Of a stretch of DNA of 64,000 bases, positions 1 to 13,842 are shown piece by piece; position 1 is the stretch's first letter, and the number at the start of each line of letters is the position of its first letter. Origin of the DNA: Mimachlamys varia (lineage: Eukaryota > Mollusca > Bivalvia > Pectinida > Pectinidae). The position numbers and the translations under genes are program-made. The stretch lies in the NCBI GenBank assembly GCA_947623455.1, contig OX392527.1, forward strand, positions 3,282,001-3,346,000. Reading direction: 5' to 3'. Under the pieces are notes generated by a model. It ran no database searches. It saw only the letters and a list, made by a program, of their open reading frames with translations, and was not told the DNA's origin.

Positions 1-3000
1 GTAACAGTAATACATAGGGAGGTGGCCATGGGGTCCCAGTAACAGTAATACATAGGGAGGTGACCATGGGGTCCCAGTATCAGTAATACATAGGGAGGTG
101 GCCATGGGGTCCCAGTAACAGTAATATGTAGGGAGGTGGCCATGGGGTCCCAGTAACAGTAATACGTAGGGAGGTGGCCATGGGGTCCCAGTAACAGTAA
201 TACATAGGGAGGTAACCATGGGTTCCAGTAACAGTAATACATAGGGAGGTGGCCATGGGGTCCCAGTAACAGTAATACATAGGGAGGTGGCCATGGGGTC
301 CCAGTAACAGTAATACATAGGGAGGTGGCCATGGGGTCCCAGTAACAGTAATACATAGGGAGGTGGCCATGGGGTCCCAGTAACAGTAATACATAGGGAG
401 GTGGCCATGGGGTAACAGTAATGCATAGGGAGGTGGCCATGGGTTCCAGTAACAGTAATACGTAGGGAGGTGGCCATGGGGTCCCAGTATCAGTAATACA
501 TAGGGAGGTGACCATGGGGTCCCAGTATCAGTAATACATAGGGAGGTGGCCATGGGGTCCCAGTAACAGTAATATGTAGGGAGGTGGCCATGGGGTCCCA
601 GTAACAGTAATACGTAGGGAGGTGGCCATGGGGTCCCAGTAACAGTAATACATAGGGAGGTAACCATGGGTTCCAGTAACAGTAATACATAGGGAGGTGG
701 CCATGGGGTCCCAGTAACAGTAATACATAGGGAGGTGGCCATGGGGTCCCAGTAACAGTAATACATAGGGAGGTGGCCATGGGGTCCCAGTAACAGTAAT
801 ACATAGGGAGGTGGCCATGGGGTCCCAGTAACAGTAATACATAGGGAGGTGGCCATGGGGTAACAGTAATGCATAGGGAGGTGGCCATGGGGTCCCAGTA
901 ACAGTAATACATAGGGAGGTGGCCATGGGGTCCCAGTAACAGTAATACATAGGGAGGTGGCCATGGGGTCCCAGTAACAGTAATACATAGGGAGGTGGCC
1001 ATGGGGTCCCAGTAACAGTAATACATAGGGAGGTGGCCATGGGGTAACAGTAATGCATAGGGAGGTGGCCATGGGGTCCCAGTAACAGTAATACATAGGG
1101 AGGTGACCATGGGGTCCCAGTATCAGTAATACATAGGGAGGTGGCCATGGGGTCCCAGTAACAGTAATATGTAGGGAGGTGGCCATGGGGTCCCAGTAAC
1201 AGTAATACGTAGGGAGGTGGCCATGGGGTCCCAGTAACAGTAATACATAGGGAGGTAACCATGGGTTCCAGTAACAGTAATACATAGGGAGGTGGCCATG
1301 GGGTCCCAGTAACAGTAATACATAGGGAGGTGGCCATGGGGTCCCAGTAACAGTAATACATAGGGAGGTGGCCATGGGGTCCCAGTAACAGTAATACATA
1401 GGGAGGTGGCCATGGGGTCCCAGTAACAGTAATACATAGGGAGGTGGCCATGGGGTAACAGTAATGCATAGGGAGGTGGCCATGGGGTCCCAGTAACAGT
1501 AATACATAGGGAGGTGGCCATGGGGTAACAGTAATACATAGGGAGGTGGCCATGGGGTCCCAGTAACAGTAATACGTAGGGAGGTGGCCATGGGGTCCCA
1601 GTAACAGTAATACATAGGGAGGTAACCATGGGTTCCAGTAACAGTAATACATAGGGAGGTGGCCATGGGGTCCCAGTAACAGTAATACATAGGGAGGTGG
1701 CCATGGGGTCCCAGTAACAGTAATACATAGGGAGGTGGCCATGGGGTCCCAGTAACAGTAATACGTAGGGAGGTGGCCATGGGGTCCCAGTAACAGCAAT
1801 ACGTAGGGAGGTGGCCATGGGGTCCCAGTAACAGTAATACGTAGGGAGGTGGCCATGGGGTCCCAGTAACAGTAATACATAGGGAGGTGGCCATGGGGTC
1901 CCAGTAACAGTAATACATAGGGAGATGGCCATGGGGTCCCAGTAACAGTAATACACAGGGAGGTGGCCATGGGGTCCCAGTAACAGTAATACATAGGGAG
2001 GTGGCCATGGGGTCCCAGTAACAGTAATACATAGGGAGGTGGCCATGGGGTAACAGTAATACATAGGGAGGTGGCCATGGGGTCCCAGTAACAGTAATAC
2101 GTAGGGAGGTGGCCATGGGGTCCCAGTAACAGTAATACGTAGGGAGGTGGCCATGGGGACCCAGTAACAGTAATACATAGGGAGGTGGCCATGGGGTCCC
2201 AGTAACAGTAATACGTAGGGAGGTGGCCATGGGGTCCCAGTAACAGTAATACGTAGGGAGGTGGCCATGGGGTCCCAGTAACAGTAATACGTAGGGAGGT
2301 GGCCATGGGGTCCCAGTAACAGTAATACATAGGGAGGTGGTCATGGGGTCCCAGTAACAGTAATACGTAGGGAGGTGGCCATGGGGTCCCAGTAACAGTA
2401 ATACGTAGGGAGGTGGCCATGGGGTCCCAGTAACAGTAATACGTAGGGAGGTGGCCATGGGGTCCAAGTAACAGTAATACATAGGGAGGTGGCCATGGGG
2501 TCCCAGTAACAGTAATACATAGGGAGGTGGCCATGGGGTCCCAGTAACAGTAATACATAGGGAGGTGGCCATGGGGTCCCAGTAACAGTAATACATAGGG
2601 AAGTGGCCATGGGGTCCTAGTAACAGTAATACATAGGGAGGTGGCCATGGGGTCCCAGTAACAGTAATACATAGGGAGGTGGCCATGGGGTCCCAGTATC
2701 AGTAATAGGTAGGGAGGTGGCCATGGGGTCCCAGTAACAGTAATACATAGGGAGGTGGCCATGGGGTCCCAGTAACAGTAATACATAGGGAGGTGGCCAT
2801 GGGGTCCCAGTAACAGTAATACATAGGGAGGTGGCCATGGGGTCCCAGTATCAGTAATAGGTAGGGAGGTGGCCATGGGGTCCCAGTATCAGTAATACAT
2901 AGGGAGGTGGCCATGGGGTCCCAGTAACAGTAATACATAGGGAGGTGGCCATGGGGTCCCAGTATCAGTAATACGTAGGGAGGTGGCCATGGGGTCCCAG

Positions 3001-3294
3001 TAACAGTAATACATAGGGAGGTGGCCATGGGGTCCCAGTAACAGTAATATGTAGGGAGGTGGCCATGGGGTCCCAGTAACAGTAATACATAGGGAGGTGG
3101 CCATGGGGTCCCAGTAACAGTAATACGTAGGGAGGTGGCCATGGGGTCCCAGTAACAGTAATACATAGGGAGGTGGCCATGGGGTCCCAGTATCAGTAAT
3201 AGGTAGGGAGGTGGCCATGGGGTCCCAGTAACAGTAATACATAGGGAGGTGGCCATGGGGTCCCAGTATCAGTAATAGGTAGGGAGGTGGCCAT
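1..3294. repeat. 38-bp minisatellite array (truncated by window edge)
   Basis: About 86 head-to-tail copies of a 38-bp unit of the form GTAACAGTAATACATAGGGA followed by GGTGGCCATGGGGTCCCA. Variants include ATACGTAGG, ATATGTAGG, AGTATCAGT and short copies lacking part of GGGTCCCA. Because 38 is not a multiple of 3 and the minus strand lacks stops, every minus frame stays open for hundreds of codons; these ORFs are repeat artefacts. The array starts before base 1 and ends inside the sequence that opens a LINE fragment. Confidence 0.97.
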
Positions 3295-3478
3295 ATTTAC
3301 TTCTTCTGAAAATCTTGAAACCATTCAAGATGAGGAAAATAACTGCCCATACTCTCTTGAAACTATAACAATAACCCAACAGGATACCAGAGATCAGCTA
3401 CATTTTCTAAATATCAATAAGGCAGCTGGACCAGATGGTATGATACCAAAAATAATCAAACATCTTGAAGCTCAATAA
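3287..3478 (+). pseudogene. Non-LTR retrotransposon (LINE) reverse-transcriptase fragment
   Basis: A 63-codon open stretch whose second half contains NINKAAGPDGMIPKIIKHLE. This matches the N-terminal RT motif of Jockey/CR1/RTE-type LINEs (a K-A-x-GPDG-[IM]-P core followed by a helix). It stops at TAA after about 60 codons and no downstream RT catalytic motif (YADD) is seen nearby, so it is a short dead fragment. The first nine bases belong to the neighbouring minisatellite, so the apparent ATG is probably not native. The family call rests on this motif alone. Confidence 0.7.
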
Positions 3479-3556
3479 AACAATTCAAACAGGAGTTATC
3501 CCCCTTAGCTTGGAAACTGTCAACATAAATGCTATCTAAAAAGGTAAAGGTTTAAC

Positions 3557-3584
3557 GACAGACAGACAGACAGACAGACAGACA
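3557..3584. repeat. (GACA)7 microsatellite
   Basis: Seven perfect GACA units just downstream of the LINE fragment. In many invertebrate genomes such tracts sit at the 3' ends of dispersed elements; here that link is inference only. Confidence 0.9.
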
Positions 3585-5040
3585 TTTTTGCACTGTGTAT
3601 CATATCATATCTGGTTATGCATTAATACGATCATTTGAATTTTGTTTGAAAGAAGTGGTGTCCAGATGAGCTTTGTGATGATGCCAACAGACAGACGGGA
3701 ACACAGTGTACTTTGCTGTTGGGGCTTAAGTTAGAGCTGGTAATCAGTAGTGATGTACCAAGGTAATTATCTGTAATCAATGATCAACATGTTATGGAGG
3801 GGTTGGCAGTCGTTCTCTGTCTCCAGCCCCAATTCTGTCTAATGATGCCGAGGAGAAATTTGTTTTACCCATAAAGTTGGCCGTTTCTGATAACAGAACA
3901 TCCCCAACCTCAATCTATACGACTTTCTGTAGTTAACATTCCCATATAAAGCAGACTTTTTCGGTTACGATTTCCACATAAAAACCAAGACCTTATAATG
4001 ACAGGTCCATTTCAGTTCTCCCCATCTTTATTGTCTCACTAGGATATTCATTTACTATCCTTGCCAATCTTACAGGACACAAGCAATGAATTTGTCGATA
4101 GTTGAAGTTTGCCTGTAAATGATGCAGTAGTGCCTGGTTTGTAGATCACTATGCTCTGGAGTACCAGACACTCCGTGGTGATGTTCTCACATCCTCTGAT
4201 ACATCACCGTACAATTATCCTATGTATATAGATAGAGCTGGACAAGTGTTCCCTAACACTAGACTGAATACTTAAGATTTGTATAAAGGCTAATTGCTTA
4301 CGTATCAATATAGAAGAGTCTGTAGTGGGTGAGGTGATCATATGTCAAAACAAAAGCTCTGCCTAGTTACTACTTCTCTTACATGATCCCACGTGCACTC
4401 TGACCACCAATAGCTATAATAATTTGAGAATCATACGAGAACAAAAACTTATAAACATGACATATTTCCTTATTTTTAAACTTTCCAATTCTTCTGGAAT
4501 TGTCAAACTACTGCACATATCTAAAATAATACATTGTAGGCATAACAACTGGAAAAGTTTTTACAATTAAGAAGTTTCGAAAATAGTTTTAAATCTGAAG
4601 CATTTGCATTAAGATGACATGGAAACCTAATTAAAAGTTTTATACTGCTGCTTTCGAGACTTTTCATTTCATTTCTTACACAGAAATAGGAAATCACTCG
4701 AGGTATTTTGGCGCTTTGATTTCGCAAAAAGTCTATCGTAACTCGATCCCTTCAAAAGGGTTGAAATCTTAAATTAAAATGCAGGTGCACAACTACATAT
4801 TAATATACTGATTATTCAAGTGAAGTTTCACTAATATCTGCCTGTAAGTTAAGATGGAGTTTTCCAAACAAAACATTTCCCATAAGGGGCCATAACTCTC
4901 TTAAAAAGAATTAGTATAAACCATCCAGTTTACACAGCTGTTCAAATAACAACGAAAGTATATTGGTGATTGGAAAAGAGGCTGAAAGCTTATATTAATT
5001 CCTCTCCCCTTGAAATCTAAAGTTAAAATGCTGGTACACA
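3585..5040. other. Non-coding stretch with diverged dispersed repeat
   Basis: No exon with a convincing splice pair or motif is visible. At 4880-4910 it contains GGGGCCATAACTCTCTTAAA, a core I associate with mollusc dispersed repeats. The block around 4757-4850 is a diverged copy of the block around 5008-5090 (both run TGAAATCTAAAGTTAAAATG-like, then a CACAACTA core), so an old element duplication is present. Confidence 0.45.
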
Positions 5041-5134
5041 ACTATGATATACAAATCCTTCAAGTTTCAGTAAATATCTATTTCACGACTATGATATACA
5101 AATCCTTCAAGTTTCAGTAAATATCTATTTCACG
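5041..5134. repeat. Two-copy 47-bp tandem duplication
   Basis: The 47-bp segment beginning ACTATGATATACAAATCCTT is present twice in direct, essentially identical tandem (5041-5087 and 5088-5134). It is a recent local duplication inside a dispersed repeat. Confidence 0.95.
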
Positions 5135-5139
5135 ACCAG

Positions 5140-7350
5140 TTGTTCAGAAGGAGAGAGTGTGTGTTGTTCCAGCATACCAGCTAAAGAAGAAAGCAGCCTG
5201 TCAGATTTGTAACGGAGAGCAATCCAGTGGTTAGCTAAGGGGAAGATGAAGTAGCGAGGCACCACCACCTATACTTGGTGTTAATTGGAATATTTTAGGA
5301 ACTAAGAAATAAATAGATGTGAATGCTATATAACAGTACACTGGGGAAGCATCATCATAAATACAGCTACACCAGCCTCCGCAGTCGCTGCACGAGTTCT
5401 ACAGGAGGCGCCTAATTAATGTCCTCTTCCAGGCTTTCGTTACAAATTTCAGTTATTCTGTGGTTCAGAAGAATTTAAAAATCAATGAGAATAGCAATGA
5501 TGTGGAGAATGGTATAATTTATATGTCCCTCTAGTCGTCACCAGTCAATACACCCTCAAACACTTCTACTCACTTGTAGGTTATTTACCGTTATTTACGA
5601 TTATTTACGACATCTACAATGCACCCGAGCCTGACCTTCGAGTCTGACCTTCGATCTCTGAAGCTTACAGTGAGACTCCTGCCATTGTTAATCAATTCTA
5701 GCTCTCAAAACATGAAAACTCCTTTCACATTTCTGAAGTTTTACTACAGATGCTACTTAAGGTCTCTCGGTCCGTTGATTATCGTTCTTGGCAAAAACAT
5801 GGCCGCTTTGACGGATATAAAATTTGATACCTATCGTGGGTAAGAAATTCACCATACATACGCCGATGATCATGCAATTTGCCATCCGGCAAAGACCCAA
5901 GCGTCTGCTAGAATCAATGTAAACCCTAGAAGGTTAAGTTGGTTGCGTAATTATCGACTATATCAACCTGATCTTATGTAAACGTGTTGTGTAAACAATA
6001 CAGTATGGTACAGGGGAGGTAATTAGTAACTCCAATGTATTTGAGTTATTCCCATTTATCAGAAATCTCTTTATGTAAAACATATTTTTGGGAGTGAATA
6101 CAAGGACTTGAAACTGGTAACACGCGTTTGTGTTTTTATCTACAACGATGTCATGATGTGAGTTTCATAACCGGGTAACCCACTCACCCTCATTGATCTG
6201 TTGGTAATGTGAACACCAAGACAACCTATACGTCCGCTTCAATTCTTTAAAACTGCATCATTAAACAAACACATTGCTTTATATTTATTCGATATTTAAT
6301 GCAACATGTTCTGATGATATCACTATTCAATAAATGCCATAAATGCTAGTTATAAACTATTTTCTGTGTAATCTGATACCAGGAGAGTGGATACATTCAA
6401 ATCAGGCTAAAGCAATCGATTAACTGAGTATCTCACTTCTTTCAACGCATTATAATCTTTAGATGTAGAAACCAAAACAACCTATATATATATCGTTTAG
6501 ACTTTCAATCGGTATGTGCTTGATAATCTATTTCATATAAGCACCGGAGTTGTTTAAATTAGGGTTAACTGAAATGTTCCTATTATAAATTTTTGATACA
6601 CGGGTTTTATTAATCTATATTAAGATACTTTAGAAGTGGGTTTTATGTGATATGGGAAAATCTATCCCTCCACCAATTAAGTCCAGTTGCAGTGAAAGGG
6701 GAGGCAATTGAAATAAAAAAAAACAATGATTCGGATTATTTTCCCAAAATTTTAAGTGAAATAATGTTTTTTGGTTCAATTTTTTCATGCTTTGTTAAAT
6801 AAGGATTGTTTCTTCATAACATAACTTTAAAAAATCAGTTTTTCATCCACACAATATTTTGATATTTGAAAATGTTGATGAAAAACATAGATATAATTGT
6901 TTGTCTTGTTGAATAAAAATTATACGAAACGTAAAATATTTGCCTTCTTTTCTGCTTTAAATGTATATATAACGTTAGGATTGTAATACATCAAAACGTA
7001 ATATGTTAGTTGCTGATTTCGCTCTTTCTGGTGTTTTCCCTGAAAATATCAGTTTTTCACCCCAAAAAGATTTCTGCAGTTTTTCGGCCAATTACAACAA
7101 AAATCCTTGTTCTTGATACACTAGTAAACATTTGAGTGAAATTTCATAAAGTTCCTATGGATATTGACAAAGGAACCGAGTGACCTTAATGCTAACTATG
7201 ATGTAATATATCAGCCAGTAGGTCCTCATTATGTAATGGGACACCGCTTCAGATGAAATTGTCAGACAAATTCCTTTAATTAGTTTCACAGAACATGTTA
7301 AAAAACAATACCATAGACTAAGGGCAGTATATAACCAGTTCTATTGGCTG
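5140..7350. other. Unique AT-rich stretch, no supported gene
   Basis: Apart from the weak candidate exon near 5800 I see no splice-bounded reading frame, RNA gene or mobile-element end. A 26-residue plus-strand tail near 5160-5240 containing ACQICNGEQSSG stops at TAG and was not supported. Confidence 0.4.
5801..5839 (+). CDS. Candidate first coding exon, unidentified
   Basis: ATG in a good context (aaaacATGGCC) opens MAALTDIKFDTYR, followed by a strong donor CGTG|GTAAGA. The codon content looks coding-like, but I found no following plus-strand exon and no recognisable family. It could be a gene start whose next exon is hidden by arrays, or chance. Confidence 0.22.
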
Positions 7351-7354
7351 ACAG

Positions 7355-10300
7355 AGAACAGAATATCTAAATCTGTTTAATGGACAAAACCATGGATATC
7401 TCAAGATGTCGATTAATGGACAAAACCATGGATATCTCAAGATGTCGATTAATGGACAAAACCATGGATATCTCAAGATGTCGATTAATGGACAAAACCA
7501 TGGATATCTCAAGATGTGAATAAAGGACAGAATATCTAAAACTGTTTAATGGACAAAACCATGGATATCTCAAGATGTGAATAAAGGACACACTATCTAA
7601 AACTGTTTAATGGACAAAACCATGGATATCTCAAGATGTGAATAAAGGACACACTATCTAAAACTGTTTAATGGACAAAACCATGGATATCTCAAGATGT
7701 GAATAAAGGACAGACTATCTAAAACTGTTTAATGGACAAAACCATTGATATCTCAATATGTGAATAAAGGACAGACTATCTAAAATTGTTTAATGGACAA
7801 AACCATTGATATCTCAAGATGTGAATAAAGGACAGACTATCTAAAATTGTTTAATAGACAAAACCATGGATATCTCAATATGTGAATAAAGGACAGACTA
7901 TCTAAAACTGTTTAATGGACAAAACCATGGATATCTCAAGATGTCGATTAATGGACAAAACCAAGAATATCTCAAGATGTGAATAAAGGACAGACTATCT
8001 AAAACTGTTTAATGGACAAAACCATGGATATCTCAAGATGTGAATAAAGGACAGACTATCTAAAATTGTTTAATGGACAAAACCATTGATATCTCAATAT
8101 GTGAATAAAGGACAAAATATCTAAAACTGTTTAATGGACAAAACCATGGATATCTCAAGATGTTGATTAATGGACAAAACCATGGATATCTCAAGATGTG
8201 AATAAAGGACAGACTATCTAAATCTGTTTCATGGACAAAACCATGGATATCTCAAGATGTGAATAAAGGACAGACTATCTAAAACTGTTTAATGGACAAA
8301 ACCAAGAATATCTCAAGATGTGAATAAAGGACAGACTATCTAAAACTGTTTAATGGACAAAACCATGGATATCTCAAGATGTGAATAAAGGACAGACTAT
8401 CTAAAACTGTTTAATGGACAAAACCATGGATATCTCAAGATGTGAATAAAGGACAGACTATCTAAAATTGTTTAATGGACAAAACCATGGATATCTCAAG
8501 ATCTGAATAAAGGACAGACTATTTTAAACTGTTTAATGGACAAAACCATGGATATCTCAAGATGTCGATTAATGGACAAAACCAAGAATATCTCAAGATC
8601 TGAATAAAGGACAGACTATCTAAAACTGTTTAATGGACAAAACCATGGATATCTCAAGATGTGAATAAAGGACAGACTATCTAAAACTGTTTAATGGACA
8701 AAACCAAGAATATCTCAAGATGTGAATAAAGGACAGACTATCTAAAACTGATTAATGGACAAAACCATGGATATCTCAAGATGTCGATTAATGGACACGT
8801 TAAAACTGTGAACAAATGATAAAATATCTAAAACTATTTAAGGGACAAAACCAAGGATATCTCAAATTGTGGACAAAACCTATCTCAACTATTTTCAATT
8901 GACCAAAACAAAACCATGGATATCTCAAGATGTCGATTAATGGACAAAACCATGGATATCTCAAGATGTCGATTAATGGACAAAACCATGGATATCTCAA
9001 GATGTCGATTAATGGACAAAACCATGGATATCTCAAGATGTGAATAAAGGACAGACTATCTAAAACTGTTTAATGGACAAAACCATGGATATCTCAAGAT
9101 GTGAATAAAGGACAGAATATCTAAAACTGTTTAATGGACAAAACCATGGATATCTCAATATGTGAATAAAGGACAAAATATCTAAAACTGTTTAATGGAC
9201 AAAACCAAGAATATCTCAAGATGTGAATAAAGGACAGACTATCTAAAACTGTTTAATAGACAAAACCATGGATATCTCAATATGTGAATAAAGGACAGAC
9301 TATCTAAAACTGTTTAATGGACAAAACCATGGATATCTCAAGATGTGAATAAAGGACAGACTATCTAAAACTGTTTAATAGACAAAACCATGGATATCTC
9401 AAGATGTGAATAAAGGACAAAATATCTAAAACTGTTTAATGGACAAAACCATGGATATCTCAAGATGTCGATTAATGGACAAAACCATGGATATCTCAAG
9501 ATGTGAATAAAGGACAGACTATCTAAATCTGTTTCATGGACAAAACCATGGATATCTCAAGATGTGAATAAAGGACAGACTATCTAAAATTGTTTAATGG
9601 ACAAAACCATGGATATCTCAAGATCTGAATAAAGGACAGACTATCTAAAACTGTTTAATGGACAAAACCATGGATATCTCAAGATGTGAATAAAGGACAG
9701 ACTATCTAAAACTGTTTAATGGACAAAACCATGGATATCTCAAGATGTGAATAAAGGACAGACTATCTAAAATTGTTTAATGGACAAAACCATTGATATC
9801 TCAATATGTGAATAAAGGACAAAATATCTAAAACTGTTTAATGGACAAAACCATGGATATCTCAAGATGTCGATTAATGGACAAAACCATGGATATCTCA
9901 AGATGTGAATAAAGGACAGACTATCTAAATCTGTTTCATGGACAAAACCATGGATATCTCAAGATGTGAATAAAGGACAGACTATCTAAAATTGTTTAAT
10001 GGACAAAACCATGGATATCTCAAGATCTGAATAAAGGACAGACTATCTAAAACTGTTTAATGGACAAAACCATGGATATCTCAAGATGTGAATAAAGGAC
10101 AGACTATCTAAAACTGTTTAATGGACAAAACCATGGATATCTCAAGATGTGAATAAAGGACAGACTATCTAAAACTGTTTAATGGACAAAACCATGGATA
10201 TCTCAAGATGTGAATAAAGGACAGACTATCTAAAACTGTTTAATGGACAAAACCAAGAATATCTCAAGATGTGAATAAAGGACAGACTATCTAAAACTGA

Positions 10301-10583
10301 TTAATGGACAAAACCATGGATATCTCAAGATGTGAATAAAGGACAGACTATCTAAAACTGTTTAATGGACAAAACCAAGAATATCTCAAGATGTGAATAA
10401 AGGACAGACTATCTAAAACTGATTAATGGACAAAACCATGGATATCTCAAGATGTCGATTAATGGACACGTTAAAACTGTGAACAAATGATAAAATATCT
10501 AAAACTATTTAAGGGACAAAACCAAGGATATCTCAAATTGTGGACAAAACCTATCTACAACTATTTTCAATTGACCAAAACAA
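7355..10583. repeat. 61-bp / 36-bp composite minisatellite array
   Basis: The array mixes a 61-bp unit (GAATAAAGGACAGACTATCT, then AAAACTGTTTAATGGACAAA, then ACCATGGATATCTCAAGATGT) with a 36-bp short form (CGATTAATGGACAAAACCAT, then GGATATCTCAAGATGT). Runs of the 36-bp form stay open on the minus strand (motif RYPWFCPLID) and give spurious ORFs at both ends. A distinctive divergent terminal block occurs at 8790-8910 and again at 10461-10583. Confidence 0.96.
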
Positions 10584-11654
10584 TGATTTCTGCTGCAGAT
10601 CTTAGTCAATGTTGATACCTTTATCAGTGGAACAGTTGATTACCAAATTTCCTTGTCTAGGTGAATGTTGATAACAGCTTGTGAAAGTAAAGAATTTATT
10701 TTGAACGTTTTATGCCTATGTTATTACACATCAAACACTTACAACTCTATATAGTCAATACTTTGCCAATAAGCAGTTTAAACCTCAAAAAGATTGTGTG
10801 ATTATATCATTTAATAGAATCTGTTTAATTTCTCTGACACTGATATTATCATGTCACTATGATCATGTTTCATTGAATACCTGAGAGAATTTTCTAAATT
10901 TTCCTTTGAAACCAAATTTCAACTTGATTTTTATCAATCAGTGACTGACATAGAAGTATATCCCTTTTATAACAAACTTCACTTTAAATCACCCCATGTC
11001 CACCTGGAACAGATTACATTATTCAATAAGGTTTTGGCTCTCACAAATCTGGCTGCCATTTCCTGGTGGGACCATCACATTACACAACAAACAGTACCCC
11101 GCTACTCGTAGACAGCATAGTGGGCCAATGTTTGACAATGGTAAACTCACACTGATATTTCAAAGTGATTAAACATTTAAAATGAAAAGATTTTTATTCT
11201 GACTTGTAAAGGTGGGGTGTAAATTTGACAATCTGTATGTCTCTGTTACCAGTAATTTAATCGTATTACGCACTGCAGCTCCAGAGTAATCCCCATTATA
11301 TCCCGCTCTACACTCACAGACAGCCAAAAGCTGTTTTATCAGGCTAATACCTTCATTTTTATGATATAAATCCATGTCTAACATCTCTACCCTAACAATG
11401 CTACAGAAAACACCAGATATTATACAGTTGAATGCGTGCGTTACTTAGGTGTCTGACTGTCGTCCAGACAAGGACAGATAAAAGTCGGTGGAATATGTGT
11501 GTAATACTTGTCTCCCGTTTGAATACACCAATTATGTAAGCTTATCATCCCCTAGTGTGATGAAACACCAGTCCAATCAAAACACCATTACATATATAAT
11601 ATCACCCCCTCCCAGAATAACTAAGCTTGTTAAATAAAGCAGGCGAGTAGCCAT

Positions 11655-11870
11655 CCTGTTCTTAAACAATCAGAGAATACAGAAGCGTCAACAAAAACAA
11701 AATCTGAACTCAAAATTGAGTAAACCAGAGGCAAAATATGAATGAAGGAAAGATTAATATGGAGACCTTTGAAAAAATACAAGAGAATAAGACCAGGTGT
11801 TCCAGAAAAGTATGCATATTCTGCTTCATAGACAACATCCACTGTGTAAATCTAGGTCACATCTCAGTAA
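11655..11870 (-). repeat. Dispersed repeat family D1, copy 1
   Basis: Shares the string AGAATACAGAAGCGTCAACA and a following block with GACCAGGTGTTCCAGAAAAG with segments near 57110-57180 and 62145-62320. The family's block at the other end (CTGCTTCATAGACAACATCC) also resembles 60225-60290. The minus strand reads a short hydrophobic ORF in two of the copies, which I treat as non-coding. The element type is unknown; four related copies in 64 kb show it is dispersed. Confidence 0.65.
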
Positions 11871-12329
11871 ATGTCACGTCCTCAAAGTGAGAACTGAAGT
11901 TGAGTAGGCACACCAATGAGCAGTATTCCAAAACTTCCACCTTTTAACATACTCTCCAGCTACCCGTCTGGCTATAAGGTAATCCGCAGCAAAGAAAAAA
12001 TATACTTCTTATATCTTACTATGAAATATTCCAGGAAACTGCATTCAAATCCTAAATGAATGATCTAGAACATTCTTTAACCTAATTCAAAGACTTCATA
12101 TAATATACCTGTTGGAAATGTATCTTAAGACGGACTTATAACAAACATATTAATGGCAAACATATACCAACAACAAATAGGTGGGACGATTAAAATTTGG
12201 TAGTCTGTGCAAAGTATAAATGTGCATGTGTAGTTTTTATGAGTCATTGAAATATTACCAAGCGTTATGTAATTATGTGTTTGTGCATGCCTTCGACACA
12301 TAACACTACCAGAAAGTGTGATACCATGG

Positions 12330-12600
12330 GAAAAATCTAAGATGCAAAGGGCCAGAGCTCTCCTAAAGACTTGACGCAGGATCCAGATTTTAAGATCTGA
12401 GGATCTTCATATGGCACCCAAGACACAGACAAATTTCACAACATTAAGTTTAAAACGGTTGGATCAGTTGCTCTTACATTAAAATGTTATGCTTTAAAGC
12501 TAAAAACTATTTGCAAAGGGTCATAACTCTTGAGAAAAAATTGATGCTGGATCCTAATTGGCTAATAACCCTGACACATACAAAACATTGTTTTTTTAAT
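12330..12600. repeat. Diverged dispersed repeat (GGGTCATAACTCTTG type)
   Basis: Two related cores, GCAAAGGGCCAGAGCTCTCC near 12346 and GCAAAGGGTCATAACTCTTG near 12513, sit about 165 bp apart, each followed by a GATCCTAATT/GATCCAGATT-like string. This is an old internally repeated element of the kind common in mollusc genomes. The assignment is from memory of such repeats, not a search. Confidence 0.45.
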
Positions 12601-13414
12601 TGCGGAGCCTGTTTGTGTCTGTTTAGAGCTGGATAGAGCACTTGTGCAGTATATTGGGTCAATGTTTGTAGTACCAGACTGATGTGTCACACTAGCACTG
12701 TCCCTCCACAATATGAACAAGGACATGGCCAACATCAGGTAGAACACAGTCTTGTCATATACTGCTCTTCCTTTTGAATTCTAGACTTGAACATTTTGCT
12801 CAAGTGGTTTTTATTTTTAACCAGCAATAGGTGTACTTGTTTAATTGGCCCTACAAATGCATGTCACACATACATATAAATACCTGTCACATTATACACA
12901 CATCCCCCATGCAGTTATTAAAGGGACAATTCAACGAAGTAATTTTTTTTTATAATCGTCTCAAAATTCTTCATGATAGTTTGATACTCAATATGAACAA
13001 TTCATGTCGAGAATTTGTCAAGAGACAGTTTTTTCTTGGCATTTTTAAACGGTTTTAAAGAAAACCTGAACTGTACAATTGTATATATTTAGCGGCAGCT
13101 GTCAGTAGATTTCCATGTGACAGAAAACAATCTTTCTTTATAGCTGTTATAGGGTGTACATTCTCGCATTTATTCTGAATCAAAAACATCATCCAATATC
13201 TCAAACACCATTAACAAATATCTATATAAAATTAAATCTATCGATATCATATAATATATCAGACTCAGAACTGACACTGTGTTGTCGGTCGACAACGTAG
13301 TGCTGTACATGATAATGCATTTTTTTTCGGTTGTCCCAGTTTTTATCACAAGCTTTCCCCAAAGATAACCCTGACCTCACTGGACGTGGATTTCAGGTTA
13401 TGTCATGGTTAACA

Positions 13415-13842
13415 ACATCAACTTTCGCTAGGTGATACCGACATCAACTTTCGCTAGGTGATACCGACATCAACTTTCGCTAGGTGATACTGACATCAAC
13501 TTTCGCTAGGTGATACCGACATCAACTTTCGCTAGGTGATACCGACATCAACTTTCGCTAGGTGATACCGTCATCACCTTTCGCTAGGTGATACCGACAT
13601 CAACTTTCGCTAGGTGATACCGTCATCACCTTTCGCTAGGTAACTTTCACTAGGTGATACCGACATCAACTTTCGCTAGGTGATACCGACATCAACTTTC
13701 GCTAGGTGATACCGACATCAACTTTCGCTAGGTGATACCGACATCAACTTTCGCTAGGTGATACCGACATCAACTTTCACTAGGTGATACCGACATCAAC
13801 TTTCGCTAGGTGATACCGACATCAACTTTCGCTAGGTGATAC
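13415..13842. repeat. 26-bp minisatellite array
   Basis: About 16 copies of ACATCAACTTTCGCTAGGTG + ATACCG, mostly identical, with one truncated copy near 13640 and CGTCATCACC variants. No function visible. Confidence 0.97.

Larger units (their letters stand above)
10584..13414. other. Intergenic/intronic stretch with dispersed-repeat fragments
   Basis: No gene supported. It includes copies of two dispersed repeats (about 11655-11870 and 12330-12600, listed separately). Short ORFs here, including one with a CECRAGYNGDYSG string, lack splice boundaries and domain spacing. Confidence 0.4.

Noticed and set aside
80..3256. Very long minus-strand ORFs (up to 868 codons) with WDPMATSLCITVTGTPWPPP periods
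   Set aside because: They are translations of the 38-bp minisatellite in all three minus frames; no splice, start or domain evidence.
5140..5240. C-x-x-C motif tail ACQICNGEQSSG on the plus strand
   Set aside because: Single short segment ending in a stop inside repeat-derived sequence; no zinc-binding partner motif.
11169..11384. EGF-like string CECRAGYNGDYSG on the minus strand
   Set aside because: Lacks the remaining cysteines and splice boundaries of an EGF exon.
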